Below are positions 32,828 through 40,866 of a stretch of 64,000 nt of DNA, piece by piece; position 1 is the first letter of the stretch, and every line of letters begins with the position of its first letter. Source of the DNA: Acidobacteriota bacterium. GTDB taxonomy: Bacteria; Acidobacteriota; Holophagae; Acanthopleuribacterales; Acanthopleuribacteraceae. The position numbers and the translations under genes were made by a program. The notes beneath the pieces were generated by a model. That model saw only the letters and a program-made list of their open reading frames with translations, searched no databases and was not told where the DNA came from. The stretch covers positions 186,001 to 250,000 of the forward strand of contig JAGQSC010000025.1 in the NCBI GenBank assembly GCA_020439745.1, written 5' to 3'.

Positions 32828-34915
32828 TTGAGAAAGCTATGTTGGGCCTTCGTTGCGCTGATGATGATGCTGGGTTGTGGCAACGAAAGAGTCATTCGCG
32901 CTAAGGGTCCCATCCTATTGGTCACGGTAGATACGCTGCGCTCGGACCATCTACCAACATATGGCTATAACGGTGTGGTCACCCCTGCAATCGATTCGTT
33001 GGCAAGTGAAAGCCTGGTCTTTGAAAGCGTGTATGCACATACGCCACTCACTTTGCCTTCTCATGCATCCATGATGACGGGCATGTGGCCCAACTACCAT
33101 GGGGTGCGGGACAACTTTGGTTATCAATTGGCCGACGAGCGCGAGACCTTAGCTGAAAGATACCAGGCAGCTGGTTATCGAACGGGCGCTGTAATTTCAT
33201 CGATGGTGCTGCGTCAGTCGACTGGAGTGGCTCAGGGATTTGATGACTATAATGATCAAATCCGTCGAGGCATGCGAACCGGGATTGTCAATTACGCAGA
33301 ACGAGTGGGGGAAGAGACGCTTGCCCTGGCCCTGGATTGGCTGCACCAACAAGAGGACAATCAGTTTTTTTACTGGATTCATCTTTATGACCCGCATGCA
33401 CCTTATGAGCCACCAGAGCAGTTTCGAGGACATCCAAACCCATACGACGACGAAATAGCCTACGTAGACCACCTACTCGGCCGATTGTTCTCTGAACTGA
33501 AAAGCATGGGCTTGTACGATGAGGCCGTAATCATTTTGACGTCTGATCACGGAGAGGGGCTAGGTGACCATGGCGAACAGCAACACGGCATGCTCTTGTA
33601 CCGCGAGTCGTTACAGGTGCCCCTGATCCTGAAGCTACCTCGTGGAATTCGTGGTGGTGAACGCATTTCGGGAACCGTAGGCGTGACCGATGTTGCACCG
33701 ACGCTGTGCACGCTAAGCGGTCTGGCACCCCTGGGCGATGGCCTAGACCTGTTGGCGCCCATTCCCAAAGAACGTATGGTTTTTTCCGAGTCACTCAATG
33801 CCAAGATCAACTTTGGTTGGTTTCCACAGAAATCAGTGATTTCGGGGAATCTACATTTCATTCGCGGCGCGGATGAACAACTCTTCGATCTGGTTTCGGA
33901 CCAAGCCGAGAAGGACAATCTCTTGCCAGGCACACGTGTGCCTGTTCCTTTTGAGGACCTGTTGGAGTCGATCGGCACCGGCGAGTCACAGACGGTTGAA
34001 ATATCAGGTGAGGACGAGGCCATGTTGAGGTCTTTGGGTTATGTGGGTGGATTTGGAGAAACTGCCATGACCACTGATCTCGACGAATCGTCGTTTTTGA
34101 AGCTGTTTAATCTGGTGGGCGAATGCAACATCATGCTGAATCGCGGAGAAACCAAAAAGGTCGTGAAACTGCTAGAACCAGTGGTTGCACGATACCCATC
34201 CATGATTGATGCTCGGCTGGCACTGGGTTCCGCGTACTTCAATCTGGGTCTGTTGAGCGAAGCAGAGAGCCTGCACCTGGAAACGCTGGCTTTGTCGCCA
34301 CAACATCTCACTGCCATGGTGGCTGTGATTGAGGTGAAACTTGCTCTGAAAAAGCGAGGGGAGGCTGAAAAACTGGCAGAGAAGGCCGTTCAAACTGCGC
34401 CCAACCTCGGTCCCCGGCAAGTGATCCCCATTCTCAATCAATACGATGTTTTCCCTTTGGCGGAACTCATGAGTGCCAAAGCCATCGAAACAGACCCCGA
34501 TTTTGCTTTTGCTTATGTCGTGCTAGCGAGAGGAGCGGTAAGTTCCGGTGAATTTGAAAAGGTCGAACCTTACTTGATGCAAGCAGCAGACAGAGCGATG
34601 GGCGATTCCCACCTGCTGGCCACGATCGCTTATTGCCGTGCTGATGCCGCTGCGCGCCAAGGCCAACAAGCAGACCGCCTTTTTCAGCAAGCGATTGAAC
34701 TGGACGGCAACCATGATGGTGCACGATGCGGATTTTCTTTATACCTATTCAGTCAAAACAGACCAGATGAAGCCGTAGCCAACATGATTCAATGGTTGGA
34801 AGCCCATCCTACTGCCAATACGTATCGCCGTGTTGCCCAGCTATTCGAACTCGTAGGTTTGGAAGACCTGGCGAATGAGACCCGATCACGTATGCCTTCA
34901 GCATTTGATCCCTAA
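32828..34915 (+). CDS. sulfatase-like hydrolase lipoprotein with C-terminal TPRs
   Basis: About 695 residues from the TTG at 32828, chosen because AAAGGTGG is 8 bases upstream; GTG at 32816 is also in frame. Lipoprotein signal LRKLCWAFVALMMMLGC. The alkaline-phosphatase/sulfatase domain (about 25-380) has metal sites LLVTVDTLRSDH and LTSDHGEGLGDHGEQQHG. The usual Cys/Ser-x-Pro-Ser-Arg site reads T-L-P-S-H (TPLTLPSHASMMTGMWP), so no formylglycine can form and Thr would be the nucleophile, as in phosphatase or phosphoethanolamine-type relatives. Residues about 420-690 are TPRs (SMIDARLALGSAYFNLGLLS). It probably works in the periplasm. Confidence 0.9.
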   Translation: MRKLCWAFVALMMMLGCGNERVIRAKGPILLVTVDTLRSDHLPTYGYNGVVTPAIDSLASESLVFESVYAHTPLTLPSHASMMTGMWPNYHGVRDNFGYQLADERETLAERYQAAGYRTGAVISSMVLRQSTGVAQGFDDYNDQIRRGMRTGIVNYAERVGEETLALALDWLHQQEDNQFFYWIHLYDPHAPYEPPEQFRGHPNPYDDEIAYVDHLLGRLFSELKSMGLYDEAVIILTSDHGEGLGDHGEQQHGMLLYRESLQVPLILKLPRGIRGGERISGTVGVTDVAPTLCTLSGLAPLGDGLDLLAPIPKERMVFSESLNAKINFGWFPQKSVISGNLHFIRGADEQLFDLVSDQAEKDNLLPGTRVPVPFEDLLESIGTGESQTVEISGEDEAMLRSLGYVGGFGETAMTTDLDESSFLKLFNLVGECNIMLNRGETKKVVKLLEPVVARYPSMIDARLALGSAYFNLGLLSEAESLHLETLALSPQHLTAMVAVIEVKLALKKRGEAEKLAEKAVQTAPNLGPRQVIPILNQYDVFPLAELMSAKAIETDPDFAFAYVVLARGAVSSGEFEKVEPYLMQAADRAMGDSHLLATIAYCRADAAARQGQQADRLFQQAIELDGNHDGARCGFSLYLFSQNRPDEAVANMIQWLEAHPTANTYRRVAQLFELVGLEDLANETRSRMPSAFDP

Positions 34916-34971
34916 AAAATCGGATTCTTGAGACAGGTATTGGACACAATTGTAAAAAAATCAAGCGATTG

Positions 34972-35003
34972 AATTCAAAGTTTTGGATGAGACGCTTTGA
35001 ATT
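34972..35003. repeat. 9-bp inverted repeat downstream of the sulfatase gene
   Basis: AATTCAAAG (34972-34980) and CTTTGAATT (34995-35003) pair perfectly across 14 bases. No T-run follows. It may be a weak terminator or a regulatory site before the TonB receptor; the remaining 270 bases before 35187 show no gene. Confidence 0.4.
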
Positions 35004-35186
35004 ACGAGTTTCCTATTCGAGCAAGTGTATGTAGTTTGTTTTCATAGACTTAGTGATGGTTGCTTGTTGGCATAAAAGTTGATAACATCCAGCCGTAACA
35101 TGCAACTCCATCGAACTGGCGCCGGTCAGGCTGCTTAGCGAGGAGAGGCCTGTTGATACTCGCATACGCAATTAGGAGATTGGTAA

Positions 35187-38100
35187 ATGAGACCAAATCG
35201 AACGAAATGGGCAGGAATAGCCACTTTTCTGCTGCTCTTTTCCGGGTCGGCATTTGCACAACAAACCTCAAGTATTCACGGGAATGTTGTCGATTCAAAT
35301 GGCGATCCTCTTCCTGGTGTTGTGGTAACGATTGAGTCCCCGAACATGCAGGGAAGCAGATCGGTAACCACAATGGCCAATGGTGACTTTTTGTTCCGTT
35401 TGTTGGTTCCTGGCGATTACACCGCCACAGCCACCATGCCGGGCATGCAAACCAGTAAAACGACCATTGCATTGGGCTTGGGTCAAACCTCAAAGCCGCG
35501 TATGGTCCTTCAACCTGAGGCAACTTCAGAAGAGTTGGTCGTTACCGCAAGTGTGGATCCTGTCCTTGACACCACCGATGTGGTCGCTAACTTCGACGCT
35601 GAATTTGTCGACCAGATCGCATCTGGCCGCAATATCCGCGATCGTGCACTGCTCGCGCCAGGCACCACTCAAGGTGGTCCCAACGGAGCGGTATCGATCT
35701 CAGGTGCACAGACGTTTGAGAACTCTTACCTGCTGGATGGCGGTAACATCTCTTTCGATAACGTGCGCGGCAACGCCAGTTTCATCGTGATTCCCGACGC
35801 CATTCAGGAAACCACCGTTTCGACGGCCTCAGTTTCTGCTGAATTTGGTCAGTTCACGGGTGGTCTGGTGAACAGCATCACCAAGTCCGGTGGTAACAAC
35901 TTCTCGGGTACTTTGCGCACCGCGCTGCGCAATGATGACTGGGTAGGCACCACACCGCTTGAAGACGACAACAATGTTGAGCGCATTTCTGACATCGTAC
36001 GCACCGATTCCATTTCAATCGGTGGCCCGATCATGAAAGATCGTATTTGGTTCCACATCAGTGGTTCCAGACTGCGCAGTTCGCAGCCCGGTCAGTTGAT
36101 CGCAGCGATCCCGTTGACGGACGCAGAAGCCGCTGATCTCGGTCTTCCCGGTGGGCAAACCGCTCCCGGCGTACGCGCCGTGGACAGCTCGCGTGAAAAC
36201 GACAAGATCAACCTGAAGTTGACCGGCAAGATTGTTGAGAACCACGAAATCGTTCTTTCTTATTCAGAAGAAAAAGACGATTCGCTGAACGATACGTCTC
36301 GCGGTCCTTTGGGCATTCGCGCTGCGTTGACGAACAATGTTCCTGAAGAACATCTGTCAGCGAACTACCGCGGTATCATCACGCCTGCCTTCACGATTGA
36401 AGCGTTGTACACTGAAAAGAAAGCAACCTTTGAAGGCTCAGGTGCCGACATCAGTGCGGACCTCCGTTTCACGGATACGGTTCTGCGTGATCGCAACTTT
36501 GGTGGCCGTTTCGGTGCCGAAGTTTTGGCTTCACCTACGGACGAACATCGCGACAACGAATCCTTCATGGTGAAGGCTTCTTACTTCCTGACCACCAACA
36601 GCGGTGGTTCCCACGACATCGTTTTTGGTGCTCAAGATCAAACCGATATGCGCATGGGTAACAACCACCAATCAGCTTCTGGTTGGGAATGGTGGGATGT
36701 TTATCCCATCTGGGATAGCCCTGACCAATTGGAACCCACCCCTGTGTTCAGTGGTGGCGGCCCTAACACCTTGCCCACGCAGTTGATTTGGTGGCCGATT
36801 GTGAATGAGTCCATCGGTTCCGACTTCAACACGCAATCTATTTTCGTCAATGACCGTTGGTCGTTGAACAACCATTTGTCCTTTAACTTGGGCGTTCGTT
36901 ACGACAAGAACGATGCTTCTGCTGAAGACGGCAAGCCCGTTTCCAAGTCAGATCACATCAGCCCGCGCCTCGCGGTTGAGTATGATCTGGCCGGTGATGG
37001 CAAGCACCGTTTCTCCTTGAGTTATGCTGAGTATGTAGCTCGCTTGAATGACGCAGGTCAACAGGCTTCTACTGCTGGTAGCCCCAGTTATGCCGTTTGG
37101 TACTACTACGGACCAACCACCACGAGCATTCAAGAAGTGTTCGAGTGGATTGGCATCAACAACGGCGGTAATGCGGATTCAACTCGTGATCCCTTTGTCA
37201 ACGATTTCTGGCAAACGGCTCCGTTCACCAACATCAACCTTTCTCCAGATCCCGCCAACATTATTACAACTGTTGATCCGGACCTGGAGTCTCCCAACGC
37301 GGAGGAATTCCGTGTGGGCTATAGCACGCGTTTCGATGCGGGCTTCTTCAAGGCTGATGTCATCATCCGTGACTACAAAGACTTCTACGCAACACACCTG
37401 TACCGCGAAGAAGCCGATCCGTCGATCTTCGGCATCACGCCTGCTGGCGCTGATCGCCGTCTGTTGACCAACGATGACGAAAACTATGAACGTACTTACA
37501 ATGCCGTTCAAATGCAGGCCAGCTATCGCGTAAGCGATAACTTCAACCTGTTCGGCAACTACACTTGGTCACAAGCCATTGGTAACTTCATTGGTGAGAC
37601 TGAAGGCCAAGCTGCCGTATCCGGTTCTTCAACGACGTTCTATCCCGAGTACCATGCATTTGCTGCTCGCAACCCGCGCGGTTACCTGGATGGAGACCAA
37701 CGTCATATCGGTCGCATATTCGCGATTTACGATCTGAAGACCCAATTCGGTGACTTCAACTTCAGTGCCACGCAGCGTTTTGAGTCGGGAACGGCTTACA
37801 GCGCAGCCTTCACTGTGAACTTCCGTAACCGTGAAGAAGAGTACGGTCTGCCGGCTCGTGGCTCACTGGGCTACGCCAGTAACCAGAACACCACGACATA
37901 CTATGTCGACGGCAAACGCGGCAACTTCAATGGAGATGACATGACTCAGACCGATCTGGGTGTGAACTACTCCATCAAGCTGTGGAAGATTGAGCTGTTC
38001 GCAGAACTCAACCTGTTCAACATCTTCGATGAAGACGCAGCCGTGTACGCCAACAACGGTTGGATCGATACAACCGTTACCGCAACTGGCGTTCCGTTCA

Positions 38101-38246
38101 ACCTGTTCACGGAAACACCTCAAGAAGGTGTCCACTACAACTTCGGTCCGACCTTCGGCCAGCCGTTGGAAGGAAACGGTGTGACGGGTAACAGCGCTTA
38201 TCAACAGCCTTTCACCTACACACTCGACCTGGGTATCCGCTTCTAA
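35187..38246 (+). CDS. Oar-like TonB-dependent outer-membrane receptor
   Basis: 1019 residues; TTAGGAG before the ATG. Signal peptide ends FLLLFSGSAFAQ. Residues about 28-110 are a carboxypeptidase-regulatory-like domain (SIHGNVVDSNGDPLPGVVVT, NGDFLFRLLVPGDYTATA), then the TonB plug (about 130-240, SGAQTFENSYLLDGGNISFD, VSAEFGQFTGGLVNSITKSG) and a large barrel ending in LDLGIRF with the terminal Phe needed for outer-membrane insertion. Oar-type receptors import large substrates such as siderophores, glycans or peptides. Codons favour AAC, TTC and CGC/CGT more than in neighbours, which suggests strong expression. It has its own terminator. Confidence 0.93.
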   Translation: MRPNRTKWAGIATFLLLFSGSAFAQQTSSIHGNVVDSNGDPLPGVVVTIESPNMQGSRSVTTMANGDFLFRLLVPGDYTATATMPGMQTSKTTIALGLGQTSKPRMVLQPEATSEELVVTASVDPVLDTTDVVANFDAEFVDQIASGRNIRDRALLAPGTTQGGPNGAVSISGAQTFENSYLLDGGNISFDNVRGNASFIVIPDAIQETTVSTASVSAEFGQFTGGLVNSITKSGGNNFSGTLRTALRNDDWVGTTPLEDDNNVERISDIVRTDSISIGGPIMKDRIWFHISGSRLRSSQPGQLIAAIPLTDAEAADLGLPGGQTAPGVRAVDSSRENDKINLKLTGKIVENHEIVLSYSEEKDDSLNDTSRGPLGIRAALTNNVPEEHLSANYRGIITPAFTIEALYTEKKATFEGSGADISADLRFTDTVLRDRNFGGRFGAEVLASPTDEHRDNESFMVKASYFLTTNSGGSHDIVFGAQDQTDMRMGNNHQSASGWEWWDVYPIWDSPDQLEPTPVFSGGGPNTLPTQLIWWPIVNESIGSDFNTQSIFVNDRWSLNNHLSFNLGVRYDKNDASAEDGKPVSKSDHISPRLAVEYDLAGDGKHRFSLSYAEYVARLNDAGQQASTAGSPSYAVWYYYGPTTTSIQEVFEWIGINNGGNADSTRDPFVNDFWQTAPFTNINLSPDPANIITTVDPDLESPNAEEFRVGYSTRFDAGFFKADVIIRDYKDFYATHLYREEADPSIFGITPAGADRRLLTNDDENYERTYNAVQMQASYRVSDNFNLFGNYTWSQAIGNFIGETEGQAAVSGSSTTFYPEYHAFAARNPRGYLDGDQRHIGRIFAIYDLKTQFGDFNFSATQRFESGTAYSAAFTVNFRNREEEYGLPARGSLGYASNQNTTTYYVDGKRGNFNGDDMTQTDLGVNYSIKLWKIELFAELNLFNIFDEDAAVYANNGWIDTTVTATGVPFNLFTETPQEGVHYNFGPTFGQPLEGNGVTGNSAYQQPFTYTLDLGIRF

Positions 38247-38264
38247 GCCTTACCCGCAACCTTC

Positions 38265-38294
38265 AAAAAGGCCCGCTTCGGCGGGCCTTTTTTT
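38265..38294 (+). terminator. rho-independent terminator after the TonB receptor
   Basis: AAAGGCCCGC-ttcg-GCGGGCCTTT, a 10-bp stem capped by UUCG, continuing into a T-run to 38294, 19 bases after the stop codon. Very strong. Confidence 0.95.
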
Positions 38295-38407
38295 GTGTCT
38301 GATCAATGCGACAGCGACGAAATCAATGTACCGATCGATTGGCTTGGGGTTTTCTGCTAGAGTGTCCTTCAGTTTGAAATGACAATTCCGAGAAGAAGGG
38401 TAATACC

Positions 38408-38998
38408 ATGCTAGACAGAAACACCTTTTTTGTGCGCGAACATGCAGGCGTTTTGAAATTGACGGATACCTACGACATCCTGGATCCCGAGACCCAGGAA
38501 CAAATAGGGATCGCCAAGGAGAAGGTCAGTGGTTTCGTGAAGTTTTTGCGGTTGTTGATCCACAAGAACCTCATGCCGACCAGGATTGAAGTGCACCAGG
38601 GCAAATCGTTCGACAACCCTGCCAATCTACTGTTCACGATTCGAAGGGGCGTAGGTTTCTTTAGGACCAAAGTGGAGATCATCAAAGGCAACGGCGAGCC
38701 TGTGGGCTTCATGCGAAGCAAAGCCTTTTCTATTGGCGGTGCTTTCAACGTGTTCGATGCCAGTGGCAATCAGGTTGCAAAAGTTAAAGGAAATTGGAAA
38801 GGATGGACCTTCCGATTCCTCGACATGAATGAAAATGAGTTGGGTACGGTAACCAAGAAATGGGCAGGTCTAGGCAAGGAATTGTTCACGACCGCAGATA
38901 ACTACATTATTCAATTACACGGTGAGCCATCGCCTGGCTTAGCTACCGTGTTGCTTGCCGCCGGCTTGGCCATAGACACAGTTTTCAAAGAAAAATAA
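38408..38998 (+). CDS. LURP-one-related/phospholipid-scramblase-like protein
   Basis: 196 residues, GAAGGG before the ATG. Sequence runs in paired beta-strands around a central C-terminal helix, as in the Tubby/scramblase fold: TYDILDPETQEQIGIAKEKV, EPVGFMRSKAFSIGGAFNVF, DASGNQVAKVKGNWKGWTFR, LGTVTKKWAGLGKELFTTAD and a hydrophobic C-terminal helix LATVLLAAGLAIDTVF. Bacterial members have no known activity; a membrane- or lipid-binding role is likely. It stands alone on this strand. Confidence 0.82.
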   Translation: MLDRNTFFVREHAGVLKLTDTYDILDPETQEQIGIAKEKVSGFVKFLRLLIHKNLMPTRIEVHQGKSFDNPANLLFTIRRGVGFFRTKVEIIKGNGEPVGFMRSKAFSIGGAFNVFDASGNQVAKVKGNWKGWTFRFLDMNENELGTVTKKWAGLGKELFTTADNYIIQLHGEPSPGLATVLLAAGLAIDTVFKEK

Positions 38999-39043
38999 CC
39001 TCTCGGCGGATCGTTGGGGGCGGGCAATCTGCCGTGCAGGTCG

Positions 39044-39160
39044 CTAAAACCCGCCCTCAGCGCCATCCACCATCGCTAATTTAGCGGCTTCAATAAGGGT
39101 CCTAAACGGTTTCGATCGCCTTGGCTGTTCAATACATGGAACGATTTTCTGACCTGTCAT
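39044..39160 (-). CDS. candidate 38-residue small protein at the end of the FG-GAP/TPR operon
   Basis: ATG at 39160 with GGAGG exactly 7 bases upstream, followed by 38 codons and TAG at 39044. The peptide begins MTGQKIVPCIEQPRRSKPFR, continues with a helix-like segment (TLIEAAKLAMVDG) and ends AEGGF. It holds one Cys and no signal peptide. It lies 95 bases after the third FG-GAP gene on the same strand, so it may be the last gene of that operon. Being short, it could also be accidental; the ribosome site is the main support. The remaining bases of 38999-39255 show nothing else I can name. Confidence 0.45.
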   Translation of the reverse strand: MTGQKIVPCIEQPRRSKPFRTLIEAAKLAMVDGAEGGF

Positions 39161-39255
39161 ATGGTGACCTCCAAGAGTAGTGCCTCGTCTTTTTTGTTAC
39201 TCTATCGGTTCACTGTGGATATCAGTGACGGGCAAAAGTTCTTAAGCAATGATGC

Positions 39256-40866
39256 TCAATCCGGGTTCAAAGTCTTTTTGATGACCACATACTTGTTTCG
39301 TTCGGATATTGGATGATGAGATTGGGACCCGTCAGGCCACCGCACCCGTACTTCCAATTCAACAGCGGGGTCGACCAACCCGAACACGATCCGCTGATCC
39401 GAGTGGCACATAAAGCTTCCACCACTTGTCACATCCCTCATAGCGATCAACTTTTGGTTGGCCATGAAGCTGACCCTGGCTCCGTAGGCCTCTCGATTCA
39501 TCTTAGAGCCAAGAAGTTGGATGCCCAGCCAATGGTTCATAGGTGAACGATTCTCAAGCAAATCCACCCGATCATTGATATTGGTGATCAACACATCCAC
39601 GCGGCCATCGTTATTGTAGTCGGCAGTTGCCAGCCCGCGACTGACCTTTGGTTTTGTGAAGTCACCCAGGTCCACCAAAGTGCCATCTGCACGGCATTCG
39701 AAGAGTTGGTTGGCTTGGGCATAGGTCTGATTGGAGTCCAACTTTTCGATGACATCCATCACATGACCGTTGGCAACCATGAGATCCAAATCGCCATCTC
39801 GATCAAAATCGAAGTATTGAGTACCCCACCCAACTGGTTTACGGGATGCGTCACCCAGGCCATAAGCCTGGGTCGCATCTTCAAATACATAACCTTGGCG
39901 GTTTAGGTACAGGGTGTTGGTTTCCATGGCGTAATGCGTCATGATCACGTCCATCCAGCCATCGTTATTTACATCTCCCAGAGCGATACCCATCCCTGCT
40001 TCAGCTTCGCCCTTATGATTGAATCCGAGACCTGAGAGCATCGCCTGGTCCTCGAATCGGCCTTCGCCATCATTGATGTAAAGGCGGTTCATGGTGCCGT
40101 CGTTGGCAACGACTATGTCGAGATCTGCGTCATTATCCAGATCAGAAAGCATGACGCCAAAGCCTTTCTCGTCGGGACCGGAAACAATCCCGCGTTGGGC
40201 ACCTTCCTCCACAAATCGACCGGATCCCTGGTTGATATAAAGTTGATCTGGAAGCCCTTTAAATGCAGTGGGTCGACAATAGCTCACGATTTGCGATACC
40301 GCGCTTCCACACTGAGGATTGTTGGTGTAGCTGAAATCCACGTAATTGGCCACGTATAGATCCAGGTCACCATCACCATCAAGATCGCCGAAACTGCATC
40401 CGGTACCCCAAGCCTCACCGCGTATTCCCGCTTGGTTGGTGATGTTCTCAAACGAGCCATCACCGCGGTTGCGGAAAAGCACATCGCGACCAAAATTCGT
40501 AACAAACAGGTCAGGCCAACCGTCCCCGTCCACGTCTCCGCTGCAGACGCCCATACCGCAACCCGTGTCACCCACACCCGCTATTGACGTTACGTCGACG
40601 AATTGACCATGGTCATTGCGATACAGTCTGTTGGGACTTGGCTCCGTTTCTGGACTTCCAGGCGTTGGGCATCCATTGACCAAATAGAGGTCCATGTCCC
40701 CGTCATGATCGTAGTCAAACCAGCAGGCGCCAGCGCCTGTGGTTTCGATATAGTAGTTTTTACCGGATCGAAAGTCTTTGTGAATGAAGTCGATGCCCCG
40801 TGAAACAGGCACAAAAGGGGGATCACCGACGAGGGCGATGAGAAAAACTAAGGTTGAACAAACCAT
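39256..40866 (-). CDS. exported FG-GAP/ASPIC-UnbV (CRTAC1-like) protein, copy 3
   Basis: 536 residues; short signal peptide MVCSTLVFLIALVGDP. About seven FG-GAP/VCBS blades with calcium loops: FDYDHDGDMDLYLV, GDVDGDGWPDLFVT, GDLDGDGDLDLYVA, SDLDNDADLDIVVA, GDVNNDGWMDVIMT, FDFDRDGDLDLMVA, ADYNNDGRVDVLIT. The C-terminal ASPIC/UnbV domain has LGIQLLGSKMNREAYGARVS, SHQRIVFGL-like segment and VRVRWPDGSQSHHP. It overlaps the upstream TPR gene by 19 bases. It is the most diverged of the three copies (FIHKDFRSGKNYYIETTGAG at the N-terminus where copies 1 and 2 have GMTG). Probably periplasmic or surface-located, calcium binding. Confidence 0.88.
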   Translation of the reverse strand: MVCSTLVFLIALVGDPPFVPVSRGIDFIHKDFRSGKNYYIETTGAGACWFDYDHDGDMDLYLVNGCPTPGSPETEPSPNRLYRNDHGQFVDVTSIAGVGDTGCGMGVCSGDVDGDGWPDLFVTNFGRDVLFRNRGDGSFENITNQAGIRGEAWGTGCSFGDLDGDGDLDLYVANYVDFSYTNNPQCGSAVSQIVSYCRPTAFKGLPDQLYINQGSGRFVEEGAQRGIVSGPDEKGFGVMLSDLDNDADLDIVVANDGTMNRLYINDGEGRFEDQAMLSGLGFNHKGEAEAGMGIALGDVNNDGWMDVIMTHYAMETNTLYLNRQGYVFEDATQAYGLGDASRKPVGWGTQYFDFDRDGDLDLMVANGHVMDVIEKLDSNQTYAQANQLFECRADGTLVDLGDFTKPKVSRGLATADYNNDGRVDVLITNINDRVDLLENRSPMNHWLGIQLLGSKMNREAYGARVSFMANQKLIAMRDVTSGGSFMCHSDQRIVFGLVDPAVELEVRVRWPDGSQSHHPISERNKYVVIKKTLNPD

